A stretch of 64,000 bases of DNA from Isoetes taiwanensis (Eukaryota > Streptophyta > Lycopodiopsida > Isoetales > Isoetaceae). Both the position numbers and the translations under genes were made by a program. The stretch lies in NCBI GenBank assembly GCA_021234155.1, contig JAJEKV010000058.1, forward strand, positions 881,814-945,813, read 5' to 3'. Below the pieces are notes generated by a model. The model was not told the DNA's origin. It made no database searches and saw only the letters and a program-made list of their open reading frames with translations. Below are positions 51,192 to 63,252 of this stretch, piece after piece. The first letter of the stretch is position 1, and each line of letters begins with the position of its first letter.

Positions 51192-52139
51192 GGCAAGCCA
51201 TAACCAGATCTGAAAACGGTGTCTAAAAAGCGGAAGCGAAGGCGCGGAAGACGAAAAGCTTTAGAAACAGCGCAAATGGAAGTGAAGAAGAGGCATGATA
51301 AGAAATGGCTACAACGTTGATAGTGCAGGAGTCAGAAAAGATGCCAAGGAGGCGATTGAGGCAAAAAATTTAGCTAAGTCCCCAAACAACAAAGGAGAAT
51401 GAGCGGTGGAGATGGTGAAGAATGATGGGATGTGACAGTGGCAAAAGGACACATTAATGTTCATATTGGCGTGAAAGGAAAGAATGGCATTTAATCTTTG
51501 GCAACTTCGAAGTGGGATATCATTAAAAGGAATGTCGGAAAATTACCATGGCGAGATATGCGGCGGGAGGAAAGATTCTCATTTTAAAACAGCCTTGCAT
51601 TGCAAACACATTAGCGATTGTTGTGATTGGTCCACGTCAACAAGGAGTTCCTCGGTTGGCTATATAAAGACAAACCGGGATTGAAGCGAAGGCATCCGAT
51701 GGCGCTTCGGCATGGTAGCTTCTTTGGTTTTGAGCGAAGCGCACTATGCCCACTAAGTCGAAGTGGATTACCCAAAGATGGATTATGCGGACCTCTGGCG
51801 CTGCCACAAAAGTGGCTTCGAGAATGGATGGCTGGTGTCTTGGGATGGCCCGGAACATCCCCATCCGAGACCAGCGATGGAGGTGGTTCTGCACCTTCGC
51901 CGGGACCACAAGCGAACCTCTACCACATCCTGCGCATCACCACCTGCTCCGAACCGGAGTAGAGGGTTTTCTTCTTAGGACTTAGTAGATAGGGCTCGAG
52001 CCCGTTTTGTATATAGAGGCGGTGCCGATATAGCGGAAATAGCTGGGCTGTGCCCACATTTTGTAAAAAAATTCCACCTATAATAGAATATGCCCTTGTT
52101 TTAGTCACTTTTCGGTTGTGGTTGTGTCTTGAACTGCAT

Positions 52140-53450
52140 CGTTTGTTGATTGTAAAACTACGTGGGATGAAATGTTTTAAAAAATGAAGCCATTAACCCG
52201 ATGTAGGTAATGGAGTGCCATCTAACTCGGCCGGTTGAAAAACGCGGGTCGAACCACTTGAACAATTTGATAAGGGCCAAACCAGCGAAACTTAAGTTTA
52301 CAGGAAAATTTTTGTACAGAAAATCATAAAAGAAGAACCAAATCTCCTTCGTTGAATGTTTTTGTCTTCAATAGTTTGTCATGTAAAGATTTTTGCAAAT
52401 TGTTGTCCATGAAGAACACGAATATAAGCATCCCTTCTAAGTTCATCCAAGCTGTTCCAATTGATAAACCCTTTCTTTGAGTGCAGCAGGCGGATTATGG
52501 GCGCGTGCCGGTTGAAAAAACGGAGAGTGGGAGAATGTACTCAAAAGGCATGAGCTTCTTGACCATAAACCAATTTGAAAGGAGTGTGACCCGTAGCTAT
52601 TTTGAAACAAGTATTGTAAGCCCAAAGAACACGAGGGAAGCTTGGTTTTGCCGGTCGGTCACGAGAAGCGTCCACAAATTTTCTTGAGAATTGTGACCCG
52701 AGTTTTTGTTGGTGCTACGCCAAACCATTCCCTTGAGGATAGTAAGGTGTGCTCTTGTGATGTTGTATCGGGGAGATAATCCGTCGACTCCTTGATGGTA
52801 TGATTGATAAAGTGGACACCACGATCACCGACCGACTCGTGGGGCGGCGAATCAGCGTGATGATTTGTTGATAGATAACCTTACCGTATTGCCGCAGTGT
52901 TATGCAGAAGTGCACAAGCTTCCGCCCATTTAGTAGCGTAGTCGGTGAGAACGGAAATGTAGCGAACGCGGGTGTCTTGAGGGAGGATCGATGGGTCCCA
53001 CAAAATCCATGCCCCATTTCTTTGAAGGGAAGTGGCGTGGCGGCCGGCGTCAAGGGAAGAGGCGTCCGCGGTACGTGGCCCCCCACGCCGGCAAGCATCA
53101 CCGCGTCTTGGGCGTGGGCGTGGCGCCTTTGAAGAGCGTGGGCCAAAAATAACCAAAGAAGAAGGATTTTATGCGTGGGTGTCACCATGAAAATGACCAC
53201 CACCGGAAGCCCTTCATGGGCTTCTCGAACAATATCATCGGGACCTCATGAGGGAGAAACACGGCGAAGGATGGTATCCTTACCCTTTTGTAAAGATGGC
53301 CCGCAACCATGGTGTAGTCACGGACCTGGCGGGCCCCGATGTCGGGGATTGTTGCTTGGTCGGAGAGAGCGCGTGGCGCCCTCCTCGGGGAAGAGCTCGT
53401 GAAGAGATACCGGCGAAAGTCATGAAACCAATGAGGTGTTGCCGTGACCA
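52140..53450 (-). pseudogene. pol: LTR-RT2 pol: integrase, frameshifted
   Basis: Reading leftward: a cleavage-proximal block PHEVPMILFEKPMKGF/REAHEG (about 53250), RRGDACRRGG from the zinc finger (about 53085), GMDFVG/ILWDPS and VLTDYATKWAEA (about 52930) of the catalytic core, SVIVVSTLSIIPS and STPYYPQGNGLA (about 52730), then NTCFKIAT, the KERVYQLEQL linker (about 52450), and KTFNEGDLVLL with FAGLALIK (about 52360-52290). Block order matches Ty3 integrases. Nearly every block lies in a different frame from the next. The parallel region at 62935-63990 shows the same blocks with other breaks. Confidence 0.8.
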
Positions 53451-53559
53451 AAAGAGTTGAGCGTCGTGAAAGGGCGCCCGAGACTCCAAAGTGGAGGGAT
53501 CATCCGTGGTGGATGCGTGAAAGATAATCCGGACAACATGAGATTTACGACCTTGTGAA

Positions 53560-54900
53560 CAATTTCAAAAGGTGCAAATTCTGCCGAAGGAGGACCCAAC
53601 GAAGCAATGCGGCCCGTGGGCGGATTTGTCGATCAAATAAAGAAGTGCACGGTGGTCAACAAAAGAATTTGATCTGGCCCCAAAAGATAGTGACGGAAGC
53701 GTTGGACGCAGAAAAATTAAACCCAAGGCTTCGCTCGGCGCGAGTAGTTGCGTTCAGCGAAGAATTGAGTTCCTATTTGGCGTGAGCGGTTTTGGTTTGT
53801 CGGTGTATGCATCATATTCTTGAGAAAGAAACGAGCTCAATAGCAAAGGCCGAGACATCGACATGGACATGAAAGGGCTTGTCCCATTGAGGAGGAACAA
53901 GAACCGGGGCGAAAGTAAGCAAGAGCTTCAAGCGTAAGGAAAGCGACATCCTTTGGGAATTCCAAGCCTGTGGATTCATCACCCGTGAGTTTATGAATGG
54001 GATCTGCGCAATGGTCTGCGAGTCCGGGAATGAAGGTGGAGTAATAATTGACCTTAGCCAAGAAAGAGCGTGTTTCCTTGATATTGGCCGGTGCTTGAGC
54101 CTTGAGCACGCAGCCTGATTTTGGCGCGAGGATCCGTGGTGATACACGCTTTCTCAATTACATGTCCCAAATCGAACACACGAAGTGACGCAAAAAGGTG
54201 CATTTCTCGGATTGAGACTAATGCCCGGACTCATCACATTTCTGAAAGACGAAGTTCCAATTTATCCAAATGGTCAGCCATGGAACTGTAGGCAGAGAAG
54301 TCATCTTGAAAAATTTGCAAGAAGGGATTTTCCTTCATAAAATCATGAAAAACGAGAGCATGATACGTTGAAACGTGGATGGAGAGTTTGATAATCAAAA
54401 GGAACCACCTTGTAGGCAAAAAGTGCCCCGGGGTGGTGAAGGTAGTCTTGAGTTGACCCGATTCTTTAATGAGATCCGATTGTAGCCGAAAAACCATCCA
54501 TGAAGGAGTACATCTCATGTCCGGCAACCTCTTCCGGAACACGTGCAGTGAAGGGAAGTGGAAAAAATGATCACGCTCCGTGGCTGATTGAGTTTTTGGT
54601 AGTCCACGCAAACGCGGATCTTACCATTGTGTTTGAGTGCAATGGCGATGGGGCTCACCCACTCGAAATGTTTGACCTCATAGATCAAACCCGCGAAGAA
54701 AGGAGTTTGTCAATTTCGCCTTATGCGATCACGGTAATGGGGGTTGAGCCGGATGCTTGTCGTTGCTAGGCTGGCGTGCATCGGACTTGGTAGGAATGGT
54801 GAGTTCCCCAAGGTTTTGTTGATCCCCAAGATCTCTCAGCTTCGTGGGGCAAATGTGTTTGAACTTTTGAAGAGCATGACGACCACATTACGATATAGGG
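53560..54900 (-). pseudogene. pol: LTR-RT2 pol: reverse transcriptase and RNase H, frameshifted
   Basis: RT blocks: KIRVCVD-like start near 54620, ATERDHFFHFP (54570), VAGHEMYSFMDGFSGY (about 54530-54500), FQDDFSAYSS (about 54310; the F-x-D-D active site), then SGCVLKAQAPANIKETRSFL and KVNYYSTFIPGLADHC (about 54110-54020), the RT-RNase H connection, and HVHVDVSAFAIE (about 53870) at the start of RNase H. The rest of RNase H (to about 53560) is poorly preserved. Stops and slips rule out a functional polyprotein as read. Confidence 0.8.
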
Positions 54901-55369
54901 GTGTTGAAAGATTGGCGGCAAATTCCGGACGGTGATTGTTGCCCACGTCCACGATCTCGACTTCAGAGTCCGAATATGGGGGATAACTTAGTGTCTGGAC
55001 AATATGAGCAGGAGGTTGAAGCATAACAGGATCGTGGCACTCTGCGTGGTGAAAAAGAGAGGTTGCCGAGTTTCCTCAAGCGGTGGTTGCTTCATGACGG
55101 CGTGTACATCTGAGGAGCTGCGAGGGAGGTTCGGCGTCACGAAAAGTGATCAACACGTTGGATTCGATTGCAAGGAGCCGGTAAGGGTCAAGCAAAGCAG
55201 ACCCACGGCTGGTCCCGATCAAGAGTCATTTCTCCCCAAGGATCCCGGCATATTCGGATGTGGATGATGTGAGGCGCTTCGCCCAGTGGAGCCCGAACTT
55301 GATAAATATTACGGCGTCCTCGAAGAATCGGTGTCGGAGAGGGGTTCACATGGTCGAAGGGAAATGATT

Positions 55370-55760
55370 TTACTTTGTTCCAAGTCCATGGTGGCATTGA
55401 GGTGACCATCGGTGATGACTAAGCCCGATCCGTGGCCCGATAATGGATACTTTTGGCTGGCGGAGAAAAGGTCTGTAGACCAACATTTCATAATCACTGG
55501 ATCTTCTCCGAGCCTTCCAAACACCAAATTCCAAGGGGAATCTGAGATCACCAATGTTGATGTGAAGAAGAGGCGTGGCCTGAGGTCTCGTGATATGGTC
55601 ATTGGCCAATTTGATGTCGTATGGGGCACGATAGAGTTGTTTGATGCCCATTTGTTTTGCGGAGTTTATCCATTGATGAGATTGACCGCGCTACCTCAGT
55701 CAATTTGAACATGATTGACTTGTTGATTGCCCACCGTGGCATGTACCGTGGGGAGTAGAG
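55370..55760 (-). pseudogene. pol: LTR-RT2 pol: protease region
   Basis: Blocks SSMDKLRKTNG / AKQMGIKQLYRAPYDIKLAN, then NIGDLRFPLEFGVWKARR, have the spacing of the Ty3 retropepsin C-terminal half. The catalytic D-S/T-G triad is not clearly readable because of frame changes near 55690. Confidence 0.55.
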
Positions 55761-56559
55761 GTAGCAACAGCCCCAACCAAAACAGTCGGGGAGTGGTAAC
55801 CGGTCCTTGAGAGCGGGGCGAGTTTCAAAATTGTGGCCAAGCTTAAAGGAATTTTGATTTTGGCTAGCTCCTCTTGGAGTTCCGAGAGGCACATGAGAAA
55901 AAAGGATCGGTTTGGATCCACAGTGCGGGGAGGCGTGGTAAAGAAGCGGCAACTTCTTTGAGTAGGTCAACCTCTGCGGCGATATTGGGATATGTCCGAG
56001 GCGTGGAGGTTGAGGCGTGGAAGGTGCATCTTGTCTTTGTTGAGCTCTCGTGGTGGCATGGACATTAGCTAACGTCGCGCCGCAGGCAGCTTGCATGAGG
56101 TTCAAAATGCTTTGGCGAACTTTAGGCATGACATTCGGCATGAGGTTCTCCAAGTCGGTGCAAAATGGACCTTTTGTCTTCTTCATGAGGAATTCGTCGT
56201 CGTTGCAAAGGCGGGGTTGCGTGCCATTAGGAATAATGGGTAAGGGGCGTGGCATACAGTGCAGCGTGAAACCAAACCAACCCAATTTGATGGCTGGACT
56301 GGAGGATTAAGAGCACGAAAAATTTCTTCCTGTGCTTGTTGATCCATCGAGGTTGATTGGCGGGGAGCTGGTTGATAAGCGTGATTCTTGAGGCCTTGAG
56401 GTGGCTTCCAAGAACGGGGCCGGGCCTTGTTTGCCATTAGCAATCGAGTTGGTAAGCCGTGAGGCGGACTGATGTGGTCGATTGGTGCCGGGAAGCCGCA
56501 CCGAACTTGTGGGAGTTGAGGACACCGGCGTGGTGTTATGACCCCATTCTTGGCGGTGA

Positions 56560-57960
56560 TAACACCGAGCTTCGAAGAAGGATCAAAAGGAGGGGGCGTG
56601 TGTTGGGTCCCCGTTGTGGCTCTGTTGCTGATAGTGTTGATTGGGTTGCGCTGCGGTGGCTGCCGATAGATGCGATTGGTGCTGAGGTGTTGTTTGCACT
56701 TGATAAACCATCTTGTTGCGGAAAAGTGTAGGATGAGTCGCGAGTGCACTCTTCCGCGGCATGATTGCACATGTTGCATCGTTTACAATGAGGGGCCATT
56801 GGTGGAGTTGCACTCATTTGCCAAGTGGCCTTGATATTTGCGAAGATATGGCACCAGATCATTGCGCCTCGATTGGCGTGTTGAGGGTTGAACGCGATGC
56901 AGGGGAACCATGACGGGTGGAATGAAAGGAGCTCCCTGAAGAGCCACGCCCGCGGGGAGGAAACATTGACCGAGTGATTGACAAGATCGATAGCCTGCTC
57001 CAAAGTCTTGGTAGCAGTATTGATCATGAGTCCGATAGGCGGAGGAAGTCCTTGGAGAAACCGACCAAGATCCGCTCACAGTGTGGGGGTACTCCTTGAG
57101 TTTCTTGAGAGAATGTGAATACGGCCCCGCAAAATCCCTGGCATCTCCGTGGGCTCTTGTTGAAGGTCATTGAGTTGCTTGAGATGAAGTTGATCATCAT
57201 CCGTGGTCCCATAGTGAGAAAGAAAAAGTTTTCATTTCGGACCAATCTTGTTTCCAAAGTGGCTTTTGTTGGACATGAGCCATTGATGAGGGAGCCACGA
57301 ATGGTGTGGAAAAGATGTGGAATTTCAGTTGAGGTTGCGCGCATGACCATTCAGACCAGCCGAGCCTCAAATTCTTCCATGTGAGCCCGAGCACTTTGGT
57401 CTAAAGGTTTGCCTTCGTGTTGCCAAAGGTGGGATAAGTCAACTTAAAGGTCCGAAAGGTAGAGGTAAAAGTGCCGGGCTGGACAGAAACATGATAGTGA
57501 GGATATTGAGGTGGAGTTGGAGGTGGTATGGTGCCCGGAAAGACCCCGGGGGTGGCCGAGGTGGAGGTGCCGGAGGTGCCCGATCATTGGTTTTGAGGTC
57601 CGTAAAGAGTGTAAACAGAAGAGCGGTGGGAAAGGTAGGGAAGGGGAAATTCCTCGGGAGGAGCAAAGAGACATGTGGATATCTCTGCCCCCGTAGGAGA
57701 TGATGGTTGTGAAGGGCAGAGGCGATGGGCCGTAAGAGTGATGGATGAAGGTATTGTTCTGGGGTATGAAAGTAAGGTTGAGCAGGTGGAGCCGATAGGC
57801 TCCCCGATAGTGATGAGGAGATCGAGGTCGCGGGAGTAATGTTTGCACGCTTTGAGGCGAGAATTTGGAATGGTGACATGACACGAGGGGGTGGGTGGCT
57901 ACCGAACCGAGCCCTAGGACCGTAATGTGGCCTCCCCTCAATGTCATCAAGCAGATCCAT
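56560..57960 (-). pseudogene. gag: LTR-RT2 gag, frameshifted
   Basis: The ATG at 57960 reads MDLLDDIEGRPHYGPRARFG. It is followed by a long Pro-rich segment (about 57850-57500; PPAPPPRPPPG), the capsid-like part with RAHMEEFEA and TSTEIPHLFHTIRGSL (about 57390-57280), and a zinc knuckle at 56746-56787. The Pro-rich N-terminus is unusual compared with LTR-RT1. Parts are in different frames. Confidence 0.7.
56746..56787 (-). other. gag: LTR-RT2 gag zinc knuckle
   Basis: CKRCNMCNHAAEEC fits C-X2-C-X4-H-X4-C exactly. Confidence 0.85.
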
Positions 57961-58087
57961 ACATGTCACGCAACAGCCTTCCCTTCATGATGGCGCCCGC
58001 TTAGACGCCACCGGGGAAAGAAGTTCTTCACGTGAAGTTTCGGTCGCATGGCTACGTAAGAAAGGGAAAACTAATCACCTTGTGCAA

Positions 58088-58133
58088 CGCGACAAGTTTG
58101 GGGGTCCTGGTTCGAACTCCCTGCAAGACAAAC
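58088..58133. other. tRNA-like B-box next to the 5' LTR of LTR-RT2
   Basis: GGTTCGAACTCC, close to the Pol III B-box, lies in GGGGGTCCTGGTTCGAACTCC. It sits where the primer-binding site is expected but lacks the usual TGG start. It could be a tRNA-derived remnant or a non-standard primer site. Confidence 0.3.
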
Positions 58134-58681
58134 TGTGAGGACCCCCCAGATCTAACAGAGAATCCGGGACTATGTCACGCTGGGATTTGCAAGAAAAGAA
58201 CAAGAAGAAGAAAAAGAGAACAAGAAAAGGAGAGGGAAAATGATAAGCTTCCCCTTGATATCAATGATGAACATACATGAGCTCTCGCAATCGAGAAGAC
58301 CTAAGAGAGACAAGACTCAAAACTCATCTAAAAACTCATGTGCTAGCTCTACTCATATATATAGTACAATGGCCTTTGGCCCAATATAGACACTCCGACC
58401 GATCTGGTGCCGACTCACGGAAGGAGGCCCGATTTTGCGGGAATGTTGGCGGTGCCTCTTGAAGTGCCTCGACCTCGCCTTGGCCGCCGACGCTGGCCTA
58501 TGGCCGTGGCACTTGTCTGAGCGGCGCCTCTTGTTGACCAGGGACGCAGCTTTGACTAGCGTGGTCTGGCCGCTTGGTCTTCTTGGGAGCTTTTGATGGC
58601 TGACCCGGTGGTATGCAATGGATCCTTAAGCTTGACCTGGTCCGTCAGTATGCATGAATAGTCCTGAACCAGGAGGCACAG
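58134..58681 (-). repeat. 5' LTR of LTR-RT2
   Basis: Begins TGTGAGGACCCCCC and ends near GGAGGCACA on the plus strand, 548 bp, with a TATA box on the minus strand. It pairs with 47775-48303, differing largely at CAG/CTG words. Confidence 0.8.
58355..58363 (-). promoter_or_regulatory. TATA box in the right LTR of LTR-RT2
   Basis: ATATATAG context as in 48001-48008. It would drive minus-strand transcription of the element. Confidence 0.5.
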
Positions 58682-58689
58682 GACTAACA

Positions 58690-59425
58690 TCATTTTGCAC
58701 AGACCTTAAATAACAAGGGACTTGTCTATATATAAGGCTTGTCGGATGACAAAAATAAGATTTTTATGAGAGCCTCTTTTATCAAACCATTGTATGTAAT
58801 ATTTAAGTCACTAAAAATAGATAAAGAAGAGAAGCGCTAGAGAGAGAATATCAAAATTGAGCCTTGTAGGGGCTAGCCTCTCTCATGATTCCCCTTAATT
58901 TTCCCTCTGAGATGGATACGGAATTTTTGCAATTATCAAGCATAATGCAAGATTAACTTGTGGTTTTTGAAAGGTTCTCCATGTGGCTCAGTGGGATTCT
59001 TTGGTCTCTAACGTGTATTTCCCGGAAGATCTCTGCTTGTTGCCGAATACTCGTTTGTACCAAGCTCAGTGGAATTTGAGGTAGAAATTGTGGACTCTTG
59101 GCTTCAGGAATTCGTGGGGAAAAAAGAAATCTCTGCTACTGGAATCTTTCATGTGCATTGTGGGTGGAGTGATTCGAAAATTGTGGTTAAGGTGTATCGC
59201 GAGCAATGATTCATCCTTTAGTGTGGCTCCCCTTAGTTTTGGCTTTGAGTGTGGCTTTTCATATACGTAATTCTAATTACCTCCTCCTGTTCCTTTTGCC
59301 CTTTGTTGCTCCCTCCCCGCTATTTCTCGCACATGTTCAATCTGCTTTTGTAGTTTCCACAGGTTCTTTCTAGATGGCTCTTATAAACAAAAATTACCCT
59401 AAATTTCTTTCTATCCTTCACGCCT
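58690..59425. other. Leader of the LINE-like segment, no gene seen
   Basis: Lies between the LTR and the first coding block of the LINE-like ORF1. It may be its 5' untranslated region. Confidence 0.4.
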
Positions 59426-61310
59426 TTGCCGATCTTGAGCCCTCCCGCCTCTCGATCTTCTCAAGCAACTAAGGTCCTTTCAAGAAAACCCAAAAATGTC
59501 ATTTTCTTTGGTGATTTTGCTAACTCCTTAATTGAACAGTCTTCCATGGATCCCTTGTCTCCCAAAGTGCCATGTTGGGATAATTTATCCAAGGACCCGA
59601 TTATAGAGGCCAATTACCATGCATGGATCCGGTTAGGTCAAAAGTACCTCTACCCTATGGAGATAAGCGGTAGGAGCGACAAAAATTTCCCCAAATTCTT
59701 CACAAATGCTCTCGAACAATTCGATCCTTCAATCCACGCTTTCAAAGCCATGAAATCGAGTTACTTTTAAAGGTATTTCGTTGGACCTTCCCTCTGCTCA
59801 TGCAAAACTGATTTCTTTTCATGACTTCTACCATTATTGTCAAAATCAATAAGCATGGTATTAAACTTGATAAACTATGGGCCTTTTGTTTGAACCTTCA
59901 CAAAGAAATTCTTATCAATGCCGTGTATTGGCTACAATCCCCATATGTTATGATCGAATGTGGCAACAAAAGATCTCGCCAACTTGTTACTAAATCGAGG
60001 TCCTTTAACTCGAGTCCTTTCAACTCACCTTTCTAAAGTGGGATCCCAAATTTGAGGTTGCCAATTTGGATAATCTTTGTGTAGCCTCCACCACGCTTCA
60101 TGGTTTGAATCCTATCTACTGGAATGAGGACTGTCTCAAACTGCTCTTTGGCTCCATTGGATCTTACATTTGCACTGAATTTTCGCCATATAGACCTCCC
60201 AAATCCTTTGTTCAAATTGATATATCCAAAGATGTCCCCCTCCAAATTCCTTTCCTTTATGTTTTTGGTCAAAAAGCCTCCCTCTCTCTTAGATGGGCTG
60301 GTCTGCCTCCTCATTGTCAAAACTGTAGGGCCAGGCACTTCTGGTATGATTCTTGCAAGGGAAATTCACCTTCCACAGAAATGAGTTATCAGACTGATGG
60401 TAAGGGAGTCAATAAGCAAGTCAAACAGCAAGTCAGCCAGCAAGTCAATCCTAAGGAAAACAGCAACAGGACAGTTGAGGATCAGCACAAAATGCAATTA
60501 CCTTGTGCACCAGTTTCTATTTGTGACTCTCTGAATAACAATAAGAACATTGGTCCTTCAAGCATCTTATCCAAGGACAAAGACTTTCAGTGGACCAAAG
60601 TCAATGGTAGCTATAAAAGGATTCAGAGAAAGAAAAATCTGAAAGACCCCCAGTCTCAAATTGATATGACTGGGGATGCACCTCCTGTTAGACATCAACC
60701 CCAAAAAGGAACTTCTGAAAAGGGTTCTCAGCAAGTTAAGGTGCTCTACAATGCTGGACCATCAGCTAATGGCATCAACAAGGTCAACAGTCTACACGAT
60801 ACTTTGAACAAAATCATTTTAGATGCCAAAAACCAGTTCACACCATTTGAACTCTAACAGGGGTAAGAGTAGTTCATTAATCAAGAAAGGCAGTCATGAA
60901 GAGGTTCTAAAACAGGTCTCTATGACCAATGATCAGCTCCTTTGTGAGGTAATTGACCCGAAGGATACTTTGGTTGAAATGGTGCCTGCTCCAATTCCTG
61001 CTTCTGCAAGTGATAAAGATTTTTCTAAATCAAAGGAGAGGACCGTGGTCTTATGCAATATTGAAGATTCAAGGGACAACACCAAAAATCTAAGTGGTAA
61101 CACCAATCAATTTCAGGTATTGGCTAACCTTAATTCTGAGATAGATTTGGATGTACTGTTGGGCAATTCCTATATTGATCCACTCAACCATTCCCAATCT
61201 CCTTTTATTGATCTCTCTCCAGCCTCTGATCCCTTTCTTCCTCCACCATCCCTCATAGACAGTAATATTGCTGAACAATTAGCTTCCTTGCAAGAGGGTC
61301 TTTGCTCTCA
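59426..61310 (+). pseudogene. Plant LINE-like ORF1 (DUF4283 plus CCHC zinc knuckle), frameshifted
   Basis: An N-terminal block (RKPKNVIFFGDFANSLIEQ ... YLYPMEISGRSDKNFPKF, 59480-59700) breaks at 59768, continues as LDLPSAHAKLISFHDFYHYC in a shifted frame, and returns with LKWDPKFEVANLDNL (about 60035). HGLNPIYWNEDCLKLLFGSI and PPKSFVQIDISKDVPLQIPF follow, then LRWAGLPPHCQNC with the knuckle CQNCRARHFWYDSC (60315-60356; C-X2-C-X3-H-X5-C, slightly off the standard spacing). A long polar Gln/Ser-rich tail ends with NQFQVLANLNSEIDLDVLLG (about 61110-61165). This order is that of nucleic-acid-binding ORF1 proteins of plant L1-type LINEs. No endonuclease or RT (ORF2) follows, because retrotransposon LTR-RT3 sequence begins near 61345. 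Confidence 0.75.
60315..60356 (+). other. Zinc knuckle of the LINE-like ORF1
   Basis: CQNCRARHFWYDSC; Cys at 1, 4 and 14, His at 8. Confidence 0.7.
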
Positions 61311-61344
61311 ATCACAGCAAGCATGCCATATTATGGAGGATGAG

Positions 61345-61988
61345 ATTATGGGCTTGAAGATGGCCTCCCACAGAAGTTTCAGAGGTAGAAGTGGCAGCCC
61401 GAAGACGGTCAACTTCTTGGAGAAGACGGTAAAACAACAATTGGGGCCAATCAATGTGGTGGTTGGAGCGAGTAGCAGTGATCACCATATTATAGAAAGG
61501 CTTATTGATATGGGTGTTCTTGATAGAATACCCAAGGTACTTGCGCCACAGAAACTTAACAAAAGTTTCATGGGGCTTGTCAATATTTGTGAGGCGATGC
61601 ACGTTTGCGTGATAAGCAGGAGCACCAAACTCAGTGACATCAAGATCCTGTATGGCAGACCAAGATAAACAAGGGGGTTGCAAAGGGATATGGAATACCT
61701 CAGAAATTAGGTGCTGGGTCAGTGAAATGGTGGTGCCATCGACCACTGTAGTGTAGCCATTCGGGCTGTTGACGATGTGAGCGATGAACTTCTTCAACCG
61801 GTTCCGGATTTGGGAGCCTAAGTTCCATTTGTGAAAATTGCAGAAAGCTTCTGCCATCTCATGACTTCATAATGATTCTGGCCAACAAGGGCTTCACGGA
61901 AAGTGGGCGTCAAGAAAGATACAGACTCGAAAAGAGCCGGTTCCCTGGGAGCAGAAGCTTGAAGCGTAGGAAATTTTGGGGCCGCCAT
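61345..61988 (-). pseudogene. LTR-RT3 ORF3, N-terminal part, one frame slip
   Basis: ATG at 61988: MAAPKFPTLQASAPREPALF, SVSFLTPTFREALVGQNHYE. The frame slips at about 61857, then stays open: AEAFCNFHKWNLGSQIRNRL, VVDGTTISLTQHLISEVFHI, EFGAPAYHANVHRLTNIDK, FLWRKYLGYSIKNTHINKPF, DWPQLLFYRLLQEVDRLRAA. It is cut at about 61345 by the junction with the LINE-like sequence. The pattern (short strand, SLTQHLISEVFHIP helix, two-part IKNTHINKPFY/DWPQLLFYRLL) looks like a real folded domain. There is no membrane helix. Its place after integrase is that of an env-like or accessory gene. Confidence 0.6.
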
Positions 61989-62934
61989 GGCAAAGAGCTT
62001 CAGAAAAGAACGGTGATGCAAAGGCGAGAGAGCGAGATAAGGCAAGAACTGAGGACGGGAGCGCAGAGGAACGAAAAAGTTTAGGGCGCGCAAATGGAGG
62101 TGAAGAGGCATGATAAGGGCGAAGCTGCAACCGTTGATGGTGCCAGGAGTCGAAAGATGCCAAGGAGGCGATTGAGAGGCAAAAATTTGGCTAAGTCCCC
62201 AAACAACAAAGGGAGAAGTAATGAACGGTGGAGATGAGGCGTGAGAGAATGATGGGATGTGACAGGTGGCCAAAGGACACACATTAATGTTCGCGGGGCG
62301 TGAAAGGAAGGAATGGCATTTAATGCCGGGTAACTTCGGTGGGATATCATTAAAAGGAATGTGTCAGAAGGTACCATGGCGAGATATGCGGCGGGAGAGA
62401 AGATTCTCATTTTAGAAACAGCCTTGCATTGCAAACACATTGGCGATTGTTGTGATTGGTCCACGTCAACAAGGAGTTCCTCAGTTGGCTATATAAGACA
62501 AACCGGGATTGAAGCGAAGGCATCCGATGGCGCTTCGATGGCCGCCGCCGGCTGGTTTGAACGAAACGCGCACTATGCCCACTAACCGCCGTGAGTGGAT
62601 TACCGCAAGATGGATTGTTCTGACCCTCTGGCCGCCACAAGCGTGGGTATCGAGAATGGATGGCTGGTGTGCCGGGATGGCGGAACATCCCGATCCGAAG
62701 ACCAACGCGATGGAGGTGGTTCTGCACCTTCGCTGGGACCCTGAGCAGAACCTCTACCACATCCTGCGCATCACCTCTGCTCCGAACCCGGAGTAGAGGG
62801 TTTTTCTTCTTAGGACTTAGTAGATAGGGCTCTGAGCCCGTTTTTGTATATAGGGCGGTCTTAGATAGCGAAATAGCCGGGTCAGGCCCACATTTTGTAA
62901 AAAAATTCCACCTATAATAGAATATGCCACTGTT

Positions 62935-63252
62935 TTAGTCACTTTCGGTTGTGGTTGTGTCTTGAACTGCATCTGTTTGTTGATTGTCGCTTTCTGTGGG
63001 ATGAAATGTTTTAAGGCAGAAGCCATTAACCAGTGTAGGTAATGGAGTGCCATCTAACTCAGCCAGTTGAAAAACGCTGGGTCGAACCACTTGAACAATT
63101 TGATAAGGGCCAAGCCAACGAAACTTAAGTTTACCCGGAAAATTTTTGTACCGAGAATCATAAAGAAGAACCAAATCTCCTTCGTTGAATGTTTTTGTCT
63201 TCAGCCGCTTGTCATGTAAAGATTTTTGCAAGCTGTTGTCCATGAAGAACAC
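62935..63252 (-). CDS. pol: LTR-RT3 pol: integrase C-terminal region
   Basis: About 105 open codons: NSLQKSLHDKRLKTKTFNEG, DLVLLYDSRYKNFPGKLKFR, WLGPYQIVQVV and FQLAELDGTPLPTLVNGF, ending with a Thr/Asp-rich tail and a stop at 62935. This is the standard small-barrel tail of Ty3 integrases (GDLVLLYD..., F.W.GPY.V). It is intact as read, unlike its LTR-RT2 counterpart. Confidence 0.85.
   Translation of the reverse strand: MFFMDNSLQKSLHDKRLKTKTFNEGDLVLLYDSRYKNFPGKLKFRWLGPYQIVQVVRPSVFQLAELDGTPLPTLVNGFCLKTFHPTESDNQQTDAVQDTTTTESD

Larger units (their letters stand above)
47775..58681 (-). mobile_element. LTR-RT2: Ty3-type LTR retrotransposon with a post-integrase ORF
   Basis: LTR-like direct repeats at 47775-48303 and 58134-58681 enclose, on the minus strand, gag with zinc knuckle, protease, RT, RNase H, integrase and an additional ORF3. 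Frames are heavily broken. No matching 5-bp flanks were found, so the exact ends are uncertain or the element is rearranged. A second, truncated copy of the same family starts at about 61345. Confidence 0.8.

Noticed and set aside
60823-61668. One long protein across 60823-61668.
   Set aside because: The part after about 61345 is antisense to the LTR-RT3 ORF3; the frame is open across the junction by chance.
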